DNA from: Acidimicrobiaceae bacterium
GTDB lineage: Bacteria > Actinomycetota > Acidimicrobiia > Acidimicrobiales > Microtrichaceae
Reading direction: 5' to 3'
Assembly: GCA_003514205.1 (NCBI GenBank)
Contig: DORQ01000256.1
Location: 4,790-17,441, forward strand
DNA: 12,652 bases
The notes under the pieces are model-generated. The model searched no databases. It worked only from the letters and a program-made list of their open reading frames with translations, and had not been told where the DNA came from. A program made the translations under genes and the position numbers. This document shows, one piece after another, positions 6,883 to 12,652 of this stretch. Position 1 is the first letter of the stretch. Each line of letters begins with the position of its first letter.

Positions 6883-8034
6883 GTGTCCTTCGACACTGCT
6901 GACAGCTGGTTCTGTTCGCCTCGCCGTTCGATGTGGGGCACTGGCCTGGGCGCTGTCATTGAACTTCCAGCACCCTGGCCTGACCATCTCGACCGTGTAG
7001 GCGCCGTTCTGTCAGGCCTCAAGGAGAGCCTCCCGCCGAGCAGCGCCGTTCCGGTTGCGTTCGCGGCGCTGCCCTTTGACCGTTCCCAGCCAGGGCGATT
7101 CTTCGTTCCTCATTACCTCCGCGTCCAAACCGAAGACGGTGAACAGTGGGAGGTCATGCTTCACAGCGACCCGCTCCCCGACTCCACCATCCAACGAGGA
7201 TTCCCCACCGAGCCATCGAGCTACACCGTCACTGCAGAAATGGCAGTACAGCACTGGTGCGACACCATCGGTGAAGCGACACAAGCAATTGCCTCGGGGG
7301 CTCTCGACAAGGTCGTACTCGCACGCTCCGTCCTCCTCTCTACTGACAAGCCACTCTCTTACCATCAGCTCGGAGCCCTCATGGCAGCCGCGCAGCCGAG
7401 CGCCTTGCGCTACTGCATCGACGGGTTCTTCGGCGCCTCACCGGAGTTGCTCGTCTCCCGGCTCAACGAGGTAGTCCGGGCCCAGCCGATGGCCGGGACG
7501 CTACCCCGATCGGGCGACCCGAGCAGAGATGCGCAACGGGCCGCCGAGTTGCTTGCCTCGGAGAAGAACCGCTGGGAACACCAGATCACTATCGACATGG
7601 TTCACAAGACATTGCTTCCTTGGTGCAGCTATCTCGATGCTGAGCCACAGCCGCAGGTTGTTGGAGCCGGCAGCGTTCAGCACCTCGCGACCATGGTGGA
7701 AGGTCGACTCTCGGCACCGCTGCCCTCAGTGCTCGAACTCATGGCCGCGCTGCACCCGACACCTGCCGTTGGCGGTTCTCCGACGCAAGCCGCGTTGCAG
7801 AAGATCGCAGAGCTAGAGCCTGTCTCCAGGGGACGATACGGCGGACCCGTGGGATGGGTTGATGCAGATGGAAATGGGGCCTGGGCCGTTGGGCTCCGCG
7901 GCGGTGAAGCAACTGCTGAGGGGACTCGGCTCTTCGCTGGCGTCGGGATCGTCGAGGATTCTGACCCCGACACCGAGCTCGCCGAAACCAGGGCCAAGTT
8001 CGCATCGACCTTGGCCTCTCTGATTCGTCCCTAG
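6883..8034 (+). CDS. menF: Isochorismate synthase (menaquinone-type MenF)
   Basis: This 383-residue protein is a chorismate-binding enzyme of the MenF/EntC/DhbC group. It converts chorismate to isochorismate, the entry step of menaquinone synthesis, using Mg2+. LDKVVLARSV (141-150) holds Lys143, the expected general base that activates water in isochorismate synthases. FFGASPELLVSR has Glu188, the likely general acid. AQPMAGTLPRSGD (200-212), LASEKNRWEHQ (224-234) with a Mg-binding Glu, LHPTPAVGGSP (290-300), and FAGVGIVEDSDPDTELAETR (351-370) complete the family signature. Nothing suggests a PabB/TrpE amidotransferase partner or a pyruvate-lyase activity, and the neighbours menG, menD and menH support the menaquinone role. 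The start is GTG 6883, 5 nt after menG, without an obvious ribosome binding site, which suggests translational coupling. It ends tail-to-tail with menD: TAG 8032-8034 overlaps the menD stop by two bases. The length fits the short DhbC-like forms. Confidence 0.93.
   Translation: MSFDTADSWFCSPRRSMWGTGLGAVIELPAPWPDHLDRVGAVLSGLKESLPPSSAVPVAFAALPFDRSQPGRFFVPHYLRVQTEDGEQWEVMLHSDPLPDSTIQRGFPTEPSSYTVTAEMAVQHWCDTIGEATQAIASGALDKVVLARSVLLSTDKPLSYHQLGALMAAAQPSALRYCIDGFFGASPELLVSRLNEVVRAQPMAGTLPRSGDPSRDAQRAAELLASEKNRWEHQITIDMVHKTLLPWCSYLDAEPQPQVVGAGSVQHLATMVEGRLSAPLPSVLELMAALHPTPAVGGSPTQAALQKIAELEPVSRGRYGGPVGWVDADGNGAWAVGLRGGEATAEGTRLFAGVGIVEDSDPDTELAETRAKFASTLASLIRP
8031..8034. other. CTAG carrying overlapping stop codons of menF and menD
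   Basis: The plus-strand TAG at 8032-8034 stops menF, and the minus-strand TAG (CTA at 8031-8033) stops menD. The two convergent genes therefore share two bases of stop codon and have no intergenic DNA, so no terminator can lie between them; any termination must occur inside the opposing gene. Confidence 0.95.
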
Positions 8035-9839
8035 CCCCGTCTCAAGCCAGCGCCAGTTCGGGATTGCTCGTCGCGCTGCAGGGCCTGGTCGTTCAGCCAG
8101 ACCTCAAGCCGCGCACGCACCTGTGCATTCACGTAGTGGTGATCCTTCAGATTGGCGTCCCGCGAGCTTGCAACGATCACCACAACAACGCCACCGGTCT
8201 GGCGCCACTTCATCAGCGCCACACCCACCTGTTCGGGAGTCTCGACGGATACCGATGGAACACGGTGTGCCGCGCACAATGCTGCGAGGTCCACGCCATG
8301 GGGCGTGCCGAAGAGCAGTTCGAAACGACTTGGTTCAAGCGCCGCGGCCTGCGCCAGCATCGAGAAGATCGCTCCCCCATCGTTGTCGTTCACCACGACA
8401 GCGAGATTGGCTCCGCTTGAGGAGAGCCCCGCAAGGCCGTTGGTGTCATGCAAGAACGCGAGATCACCAACCACTGCAATGGTCCCCGAGCTGCCATGGC
8501 CGACAGCCACCCCCACAGCAGTGGACACAATGCCATCGATGCCGTTCGCACCCCGGTTGGAGGCAAACACCACGTCTGGGCGCGCTGGGGCGAACCATTC
8601 GAGGTCGCGCACCGGCATCGAGGAGGAGACGAACATGGCCCCGTCCGTTGGAAGGTTCTCGATGACCGTGCGCATCACCGCAATCTCGCCGACTGCACCA
8701 GATCGAATCGCCGCACCGGCCTCGCCATTCGCTTCGACCCACTGCTGCAACCACTCAGCTGAAGCCGGTTGGAGTTCACCAGCACCACACTGTTCAAGAC
8801 ACTGTTTGAGAAACAGCGGCGGCGCGACATCAACTCGGTGTTCGATGACCGAATATGGATCTGGGATCATTCCGAATCGATCGATCCCGATGTGTGAGGC
8901 GCCCGAGCTTGTGAGCCACTCGTTCACGACTCGCGAAGCAACCAGACCACCGAGATGAAGCACCACCTCGGGGACCAATCGTTGAGCTAGTTGGTCCACC
9001 CGAAGCAGCGGATCTGCGAACTGGATCACTGGCGCAGTGTCGAGCCGACAACCGGAAAGATGATCGGCAATCACCGGCCAATTGAGCCGGCCACACAGCT
9101 CGATCAGCGCATCCCGTTCAGCCGGCGTCTGCGTCGTTCGTTGCCCGGCAACCACCAACACCCGCTTGGCAGTACACAGATGGGCAATCAGGAGCACCTG
9201 CTCGATGTCATTGTCTGGACCTGCTGGCTTCGGAGTAGACGATGCCTTGGAGGCGACAGCGGTAGCCAGCCTCGGGGGAAGTTCACCCGCTTCGCCGTGG
9301 AGCGGTTCTCGAAACCCAAGGTTGAGATGAACGGGGCCCGGGGGTTCGCCGGGCGCCCCGATTGCCCGCGAGTAGGCCTCATTCGCGAGAACTCGCCATT
9401 CTGATCGAGAGTCCTGTGATGGTGGCCCTGGCTCCACAAACCATCGCACCGCCGGGCCATAGAGGTTTCGCTGGTCAATGGTCTGCGGTGCCCAGACACC
9501 TTGAAGTTCCGGCGGGCGATCTGCGGTGACGACGAGCAGTGGGACGGCTTGCTGATGTGCCTCGACCACCGCACTATGCAGTTCTGAGGCGGCAGTTCCG
9601 CTCGTGGTCAACACCACAACTGGTCGCCGATGCGCGACTGCGAGTCCGAGGGCAAGGAACGAGGCTGATCGCTCGTCGTAATGCACCAGAAGTCGAATTC
9701 GTTCATCCGCTGCGAGCGCCAAGGCCATCGGGGTGGAGCGCGAGCCAGGGGACATCACCGCAAACTGACACCCATTCTCGACCCACTGATCGACAAGAGT
9801 GGCGCAAAAGGTCACCGCAACATTGGGGACCTGAGTCAT
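8031..9839 (-). CDS. menD: SEPHCHC synthase MenD (ThDP-dependent)
   Basis: This 602-residue thiamine-diphosphate enzyme joins isochorismate to the succinyl semialdehyde unit from 2-oxoglutarate, giving SEPHCHC. N-terminal PYR domain: SPGSRSTPMALAL (30-42), and HYDERSASFLALGLA (53-67) with Glu56 as the ThDP-activating glutamate. LTTSGTAASEL and VTADRPPELQGVWAPQTIDQ (104-123) follow and are strongly diagnostic of MenD. The middle domain spans about 200-370. C-terminal PP domain: SNRGANGIDGIVSTAVG (427-443), then the ThDP/Mg motif from GDL (458) to NDNDGG (484-489), and FGTPHGVDLAAL. The length is slightly above the E. coli enzyme of about 556 residues, through the middle domain and a polar 20-residue tail. 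ATG 9839 is the only sensible start: the family motif follows within 30 residues. No Shine-Dalgarno sequence is seen; the start codon lies in the loop of a 9-bp inverted repeat. It converges with menF and diverges from menH. Confidence 0.96.
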   Translation of the reverse strand: MTQVPNVAVTFCATLVDQWVENGCQFAVMSPGSRSTPMALALAADERIRLLVHYDERSASFLALGLAVAHRRPVVVLTTSGTAASELHSAVVEAHQQAVPLLVVTADRPPELQGVWAPQTIDQRNLYGPAVRWFVEPGPPSQDSRSEWRVLANEAYSRAIGAPGEPPGPVHLNLGFREPLHGEAGELPPRLATAVASKASSTPKPAGPDNDIEQVLLIAHLCTAKRVLVVAGQRTTQTPAERDALIELCGRLNWPVIADHLSGCRLDTAPVIQFADPLLRVDQLAQRLVPEVVLHLGGLVASRVVNEWLTSSGASHIGIDRFGMIPDPYSVIEHRVDVAPPLFLKQCLEQCGAGELQPASAEWLQQWVEANGEAGAAIRSGAVGEIAVMRTVIENLPTDGAMFVSSSMPVRDLEWFAPARPDVVFASNRGANGIDGIVSTAVGVAVGHGSSGTIAVVGDLAFLHDTNGLAGLSSSGANLAVVVNDNDGGAIFSMLAQAAALEPSRFELLFGTPHGVDLAALCAAHRVPSVSVETPEQVGVALMKWRQTGGVVVVIVASSRDANLKDHHYVNAQVRARLEVWLNDQALQRDEQSRTGAGLRRG

Positions 9840-9853
9840 GTTGGCTCAGGTCC
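9827..9853. repeat. Perfect 9-bp inverted repeat around the menD start codon
   Basis: GGACCTGAG (9827-9835) and CTCAGGTCC (9845-9853) are exact reverse complements separated by nine bases. In menD mRNA they would form a stem of nine pairs (six G-C) with CCAACAUGA as the loop, so the AUG start codon is in the loop and the first codons form the 3' arm. As DNA, the dyad could instead be an operator. It is clearly visible; either function is inference. Confidence 0.6.
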
Positions 9854-9882
9854 AACCACGCGAATACTCAACATGGTTCACC

Positions 9883-9888
9883 ACTGTA
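9883..9888 (-). promoter_or_regulatory. -10 box proposed for menD
   Basis: On the minus strand TACAGT, preceded by CC, would start transcription near 9876 and give a leader of about 37 nt that includes the upstream arm of the hairpin at the menD start. The -35 position at a 17-bp spacing (9906-9911) falls on the -10 box of the divergent menH promoter. Confidence 0.4.
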
Positions 9889-9903
9889 GGTCGCAGTGCT
9901 TCC

Positions 9904-9909
9904 TACACT
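9904..9909 (+). promoter_or_regulatory. -10 box proposed for menH, leaderless arrangement
   Basis: TACACT is followed by six bases and then GTG 9916, the spacing seen before other starts in the window. It is preceded by CC, as is the menD -10, so the pair forms an inverted repeat TGTAGG-N11-CCTACA (9885-9907). Its expected -35 position (9881-9886) overlaps the menD -10. Confidence 0.45.
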
Positions 9910-9915
9910 CAGAAG

Positions 9916-10677
9916 GTGACCTCAACCCGATCCCGAGTCGTTCTGCTTCACGGCTTCGCCCAGACAGCAAACTGCTGGTCAACCACGGCTGTTCAAGAGG
10001 CGCTTTGGCGCCGGATTGCAGGACCAACCACGGAGATCTCCGCACCTACCCTTCCAGGCCATGGCTCGAATCCAGGCGTTCTCGATCCCTTGGCCACACT
10101 CTGGACCGTTGCGAATCATCTGGTATCTGAGCTCGGTGCTGGAACCTATCTCGGCTACTCCTTTGGCGGAAGGCTTGCGCTGCACGCTGCCCTTGAACAC
10201 CCCGAGGCAGTGAAGCGACTCATCTTGGTGAGTGCAACACCTGGAATAGCTGATACCGCCGACCGTGCAGCTCGGCAACACGAGGACGCAGCCCTTGCAG
10301 AGCGGATCGAGCAGATCGGCGTCTCGGCATTCATCACAGAATGGTTAGCACTCGCAATGTTCGAAGGGCTCAGCGATTCAGCCAGATTTCTTGAAGAACG
10401 CCAGCGCAACACAGCGGCAGGTCTGGCCTGGGCGCTCAAGCGGCTCGGCACCGGCTCCCAGGACAATCTATGGGCCAGGTTGGCGGAATTGTCGATGCCG
10501 GTGCTGGTTCTGACTGGGACTCAGGATGAAAAGTTCGCCGAGATTGGCGATCAAATGTGTTCAGCAATCGGTTCCAATGCGTCACGGGTCAGTGTCGATG
10601 GAGCGGGACATTCTGCACATCTGGAACAGCCCGAGCAGTTCGCTCGAGCCGTCTCTGAGTGGCTCGCCACGACCTAG
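9916..10677 (+). CDS. menH: SHCHC synthase MenH (alpha/beta hydrolase)
   Basis: From GTG 9916 this is a 253-residue alpha/beta hydrolase, essentially the length of E. coli MenH (252). LLHGFAQTANCW (10-21) is the oxyanion-hole segment, LPGHGSN (46-52) follows, and GYSFGGRLALHAALEHP (80-96) contains nucleophile Ser82 in the family-specific G-Y-S-x-G-G-R context. LVSATPGIAD resembles the MenH 'SASPGL' motif. Asp204 (TGTQDEKF) and His232 (GAGHSAHLEQP) complete the triad. MenH removes pyruvate from SEPHCHC to give SHCHC, the step directly after MenD, which is encoded divergently next door. The frame stays open to ATG 9838, but that start would run through the menD promoter region and overlap the menD start codon. 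The extra 26 residues do not look like family sequence, whereas GTG 9916 sits 6 nt behind a TACACT box. A general hydrolase misannotated as MenH is possible, but the context argues for MenH. Confidence 0.87.
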   Translation: MTSTRSRVVLLHGFAQTANCWSTTAVQEALWRRIAGPTTEISAPTLPGHGSNPGVLDPLATLWTVANHLVSELGAGTYLGYSFGGRLALHAALEHPEAVKRLILVSATPGIADTADRAARQHEDAALAERIEQIGVSAFITEWLALAMFEGLSDSARFLEERQRNTAAGLAWALKRLGTGSQDNLWARLAELSMPVLVLTGTQDEKFAEIGDQMCSAIGSNASRVSVDGAGHSAHLEQPEQFARAVSEWLATT

Positions 10678-10772
10678 CTCAGCTGGAGACTTGAGCGAAA
10701 CGCACACCTGCAACTTTCAGACTTGGCAGGCTATTCACCAACTGATGCCCGACATTTGATGGGACTCGCCGC

Positions 10773-10778
10773 TACATT
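10773..10778 (+). promoter_or_regulatory. -10 box of the lipoprotein gene at 10786, leaderless arrangement
   Basis: TACATT is followed by seven bases and then ATG 10786. This fits the leaderless geometry seen elsewhere in the window and helps choose this start over upstream ATGs at 10723 and 10759. Confidence 0.45.
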
Positions 10779-10785
10779 CTCGGAG

Positions 10786-11493
10786 ATGCTCCTACTGGCC
10801 CAACGGAGGTCGATTTTTCGAGTTGGTGCTCTCGTTGTTGGGTCTCTCTTGTTCCCTTCAGCTACTGGTTGTCAGTGCTACGACGAGGATGCCTTTACCT
10901 ACATCGAGGTGCTCGATGACGGTTCAGCGGTATCACTTGATTGGATCAGCGAGGACGCAGGAAGGAACTGGCGCATTGCCACTGAATCAGAAAAGGACCG
11001 CTCCTACGAGGAGATCCGACGAGATCGGGTACCTGAGGATTCCTCCGTAGGGAACCCTTCAACGATCGTTGACTCGGTTCCAGTCGACGCACCAATCGTT
11101 GAGCCGGACCCTGGGCGCGCCTGCGCAGCGGCGACCTGCTGGGAAATCACCGATAGCCACGCAATCGAGGAAGTCACATTCGCTGGACGCCGGATTGTCT
11201 ACCAAAACCAGCAAGAGAATCAGGGCTCCTGTGCCGATAGCCGCGGCCCGAACTCGATCACCATCGCCGGGGATGTGGTGTTAGTTGCGAATGGAAGAGC
11301 CGGCATTGTTCGCCACAAGCCAGGCGGATCTTGGGTGGAGATCAAACCGATGGAACAAGCGCCGCGTCCATGGAAACTGACCTTCTGGTTCGTAGTCCAA
11401 CTGACGGCCGCTCTTGGCATCATTGGGTCAATTGTGATCCTCCTTCTCCTGGCGATTCGGCTCGGCGAACGAGGCACCGGACAACGATGGTGA
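10786..11493 (+). CDS. Lipoprotein with C-terminal membrane anchor, function unknown
   Basis: From ATG 10786 this is a 235-residue protein. The N-terminus MLLLAQRRSIFRVGALVVG with FPSATGC is a lipoprotein signal, with Cys29 the likely lipidated residue. A second hydrophobic segment (about residues 197-224, rich in V, L, I, A) lies near the C-terminus, followed by a short basic tail, so the protein would be held in the membrane at both ends with about 165 residues outside. The outer part contains SEDAGRNW (55-62), which fits the Asp-box pattern S-x-D-x-G-x-x-W of BNR/sialidase-like propellers. The segment VVLVANGRAGIVRHKPGGSW (164-183) could be another propeller-like blade. A single Asp-box does not establish a propeller. 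Four cysteines (31, 113, 118, 149) are available for disulfides. The start was chosen because a TACATT box lies 7 nt upstream; ATG 10723 or 10759 would add residues before the signal peptide. I do not recognise a named family. Confidence 0.72.
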   Translation: MLLLAQRRSIFRVGALVVGSLLFPSATGCQCYDEDAFTYIEVLDDGSAVSLDWISEDAGRNWRIATESEKDRSYEEIRRDRVPEDSSVGNPSTIVDSVPVDAPIVEPDPGRACAAATCWEITDSHAIEEVTFAGRRIVYQNQQENQGSCADSRGPNSITIAGDVVLVANGRAGIVRHKPGGSWVEIKPMEQAPRPWKLTFWFVVQLTAALGIIGSIVILLLLAIRLGERGTGQRW

Positions 11494-11539
11494 GACCTCA
11501 CTGGATTTTGATGTTGTGCCCCTGAAGCCACACTGGCCA

Positions 11540-11567
11540 AAGCAGGGGGAAGATCATGAAGAGAATC
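11540..11567 (+). repeat. Direct repeat, copy 1: ribosome binding site and start of the first paralogue
   Basis: These 28 bases match 12053-12080 at 27 positions, the sole difference being T/C two bases before the ATG. They contain the strong Shine-Dalgarno GGGGGAAG and the first codons of both lipoprotein paralogues (MKRI). The resemblance continues more loosely upstream and through the signal peptide. Confidence 0.85.
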
Positions 11568-11884
11568 GCTGTCAGAAACTTGAGCCCAACAACGAGAAAT
11601 CCGCTTCGGGCACTACGAGTTGCCGCCGCAAGCGCAGCCCTGCTGGTTACGGCTATTGGCTGCACCCGGTCACCCGGTGCACTTGATGACATCACTGGTA
11701 CCGACGGCATGCAGACGTTCTGACGATGACTCCGAATTCGCATTTCAACACAACCGTGACCTTGGGAGCTAGTCGGGCACCCTTCCAAATCACTCTTCGC
11801 CGTGCGAATGCGATCTTGGGAACTACATCCATGTGCACCGTTGGGGCAGCCGGTGCTACTTCCACCTACCAGAACCGCTCCAGC
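11556..11884 (+). pseudogene. Frameshifted, internally deleted lipoprotein paralogue
   Basis: The gene begins with ATG 11556 behind a strong GGGGGAAG ribosome binding site and encodes a signal peptide closely matching the downstream paralogue: MKRI at the start, RNP at residues 14-16, ASAALL at 25-30 and lipobox Cys36 at the same position in both. The frame stops at TGA 11721-11723 after 55 codons. From 11708 the conserved mature domain (HADVLTMTP to CTVGAAG) continues in another frame to about 11884, about 35 of 49 residues identical to the downstream copy. Between the Cys36 codon and this block there are 44 nt here but 180 nt in the downstream copy: a net loss of 136 nt, not a multiple of three. 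Beyond 11884 the similarity ends. This is best read as a decaying duplicate, although a sequencing or assembly error could explain the frame change alone. The 55-residue product could still be made, exported and lipidated. Confidence 0.7.
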
Positions 11885-12052
11885 GCGCACCAGGCAGCCA
11901 TGAACCACCTTCGTTATGGCTGTCTGGTGGAACATTGGAATCAGGTCCGATCCAGCGAGGCGCTTGGCGAAACCCGCTTCCAGCCTCGTCAAACGACCCA
12001 CTTCCACCTCCTGAATTCCTTTGGTACTGTGATGGCCGAGGCCGCCACGGCT
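11885..12052. other. Stretch without a recognised gene between the two paralogues
   Basis: After the similarity of the first paralogue fades, no frame here looks coding and no terminator hairpin was found. It is probably the degenerate 3' end of the first copy plus the promoter region of the second (-10 at 12025-12030). Confidence 0.4.
12025..12030 (+). promoter_or_regulatory. Extended -10 box for the second lipoprotein paralogue
   Basis: TGG followed by TACTGT forms an extended -10 motif (TGn-TANNNT). Transcription would start near 12037, giving a leader of about 32 nt that contains the GGGGGAAG ribosome binding site. The equivalent place before copy 1 has no TANNNT match, which fits loss of its promoter, but this is inference. 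Confidence 0.4.
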
Positions 12053-12080
12053 AAGCAGGGGGAAGACCATGAAGAGAATC
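12053..12080 (+). repeat. Direct repeat, copy 2: ribosome binding site and start of the second paralogue
   Basis: This is the partner of 11540-11567 (27 of 28 bases identical). It covers GGGGGAAG, the ATG at 12069 and the first four codons of the second lipoprotein gene. Confidence 0.85.
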
Positions 12081-12652
12081 ACAGTGAGCAACGCGGGCCG
12101 GATGAGGAGAAATCCGATTGCGGCCCTCCGAGCGATCGGGGCGAGTGCAGCACTCCTCGCGGTTGCAACCGCCTGCGCTCCGCCCGCCGGGAACCAGGAT
12201 TTCATCAGCGGCTCACATGGGATTCTGCCGTTCTCCATCGTGGAAAACTCCCCCGTAACCGAGAAGGTTGAAACAACAGAATGGCTTGACCAACTGACCG
12301 GCGGGACGAAACTGGTTGCTGAGGGGCAACGGTACGCCCCAATCGGCGAGCAGGCTCACGCAGATGTTCTGACGATGACACCGGCCACGCATTTCAACAA
12401 CACCGTGAGCTTCGGACCTGGCCAGGCGCCCTTTCGAATCACGCTCTACCACGCGAATGCACTCCTTGGAACTGTCTCTCAATGCACTGTCGGAGCTGCA
12501 GGCAATGGTCCTGCCCCAGCGGCGACCTACGAGAACCCATCAGCCTCCGGATCGGTGACAACTGCCATCACTGCGCAGGGCGCTGGCAGCGGGCTCTGGA
12601 GGTCAGTCTCGGCGACCGGCACAATCACTGTGAAGAACTGCACCACCCTCAC
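12069..12652 (+). CDS. Predicted lipoprotein, second tandem paralogue (3' end outside window)
   Basis: The frame is open from ATG 12069 to the window edge, giving the first 194 residues. A long twin-Arg/Lys n-region (MKRITVSNAGRMRRNP) precedes the hydrophobic stretch ASAALLAVATAC, with Cys36 the likely lipidation site. The mature part starts with a linker (residues 37-96), followed by a block conserved in the upstream copy: HADVLTMTP (97-105), HFNNTVSFG, APFRITLYHANALLGT and CTVGAAG. It ends in a Gly/Ser/Thr-rich segment with GTITVKNC. Short hydrophobic-polar alternation, and two cysteines in the mature part besides the lipidated one (139 and 191), suggest an extracytoplasmic beta-sandwich domain with a disulfide; this is inference. 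No named family is recognised. The GGGGGAAG ribosome binding site with about 5 nt spacing makes the start firm. It belongs to a local tandem duplication with 11556-11884 and may continue as a longer array beyond the window. Confidence 0.75.
   Translation, partial: MKRITVSNAGRMRRNPIAALRAIGASAALLAVATACAPPAGNQDFISGSHGILPFSIVENSPVTEKVETTEWLDQLTGGTKLVAEGQRYAPIGEQAHADVLTMTPATHFNNTVSFGPGQAPFRITLYHANALLGTVSQCTVGAAGNGPAPAATYENPSASGSVTTAITAQGAGSGLWRSVSATGTITVKNCTTL

Noticed and set aside
8152..8958. 268-codon plus-strand frame inside menD
   Set aside because: It is antisense to the strongly conserved menD and is rich in Ala/Pro/Ser/Thr as expected of a shadow frame in GC-rich DNA.
9838..9915. Longer N-terminus for MenH from ATG 9838
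   Set aside because: It would place coding sequence over the whole menD/menH intergenic region. The extra 26 residues are not MenH-like, and GTG 9916 has a well-placed -10 box.
10677..10696. Possible hairpin GCTCA/TGAGC after menH
   Set aside because: The arms are five bases with a long loop and no T-run; likely chance.
11498..12238. 246-codon minus-strand frame with two membrane-like segments
   Set aside because: It runs antisense to both lipoprotein paralogues. The two hydrophobic segments are the complement of the duplicated signal-peptide regions, so their similarity reflects the plus-strand duplication and not a real membrane protein.
11726..12271. 181-codon plus-strand frame beginning ATGACTCCG
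   Set aside because: Its first part is the displaced mature domain of the frameshifted first paralogue. The rest overlaps the second paralogue by about 200 nt in another frame and has low-complexity shadow sequence. It lacks its own signal peptide and ribosome binding site.

Overview
The window looks like a piece of an actinobacterial chromosome of moderately high GC, perhaps an Acidimicrobiia-type lineage (inference from gene content; no rRNA or other marker is present). Pointers are an F420-type luciferase-like oxidoreductase, a TAP-type lipoprotein hydrolase, actinobacterial-style acyl-CoA synthetase and acyl-CoA dehydrogenase genes, a menaquinone pathway, and several genes whose start codon lies 6-7 nt behind a TANNNT -10 box, which fits leaderless transcription.

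Left part (1-6076), lipid/CoA metabolism and secreted proteins: the 3' end of a MaoC/NodN-like dehydratase (1-234, +); a convergent F420-dependent LLM oxidoreductase (288-1238, -); a divergent secreted lipoprotein alpha/beta hydrolase (1301-2782, +), then an acyl-CoA synthetase (2835-4490, +); a small lipoprotein of unknown function (4518-4727, -) with a good promoter; and an acyl-CoA dehydrogenase (4850-6076, -). Together these suggest degradation or modification of acyl-CoA substrates, but no specific substrate can be read from the sequence.

Middle part (6173-10677), four menaquinone genes: menG/ubiE methyltransferase (+), menF isochorismate synthase (+), menD SEPHCHC synthase (-) and menH SHCHC synthase (+). 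MenF makes isochorismate, MenD adds the succinyl semialdehyde unit, MenH eliminates pyruvate, and MenG methylates demethylmenaquinone at the end. menA, menB, menC and menE are not in the window. menF and menD converge and share a CTAG carrying both stop codons. menD and menH diverge from a 76-bp region with back-to-back promoters, and the menD start codon sits in the loop of a perfect 9-bp inverted repeat.

Right part (10786-12652), surface proteins of unknown function: a lipoprotein with a C-terminal membrane anchor, then two tandem paralogues of another lipoprotein. The first paralogue (11556-11884) is internally deleted and frameshifted and looks like a pseudogene. The second (12069 to the window end) is intact as far as it can be seen and runs off the edge. 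No RNA genes, CRISPR arrays, insertion sequences or convincing rho-independent terminators were seen.
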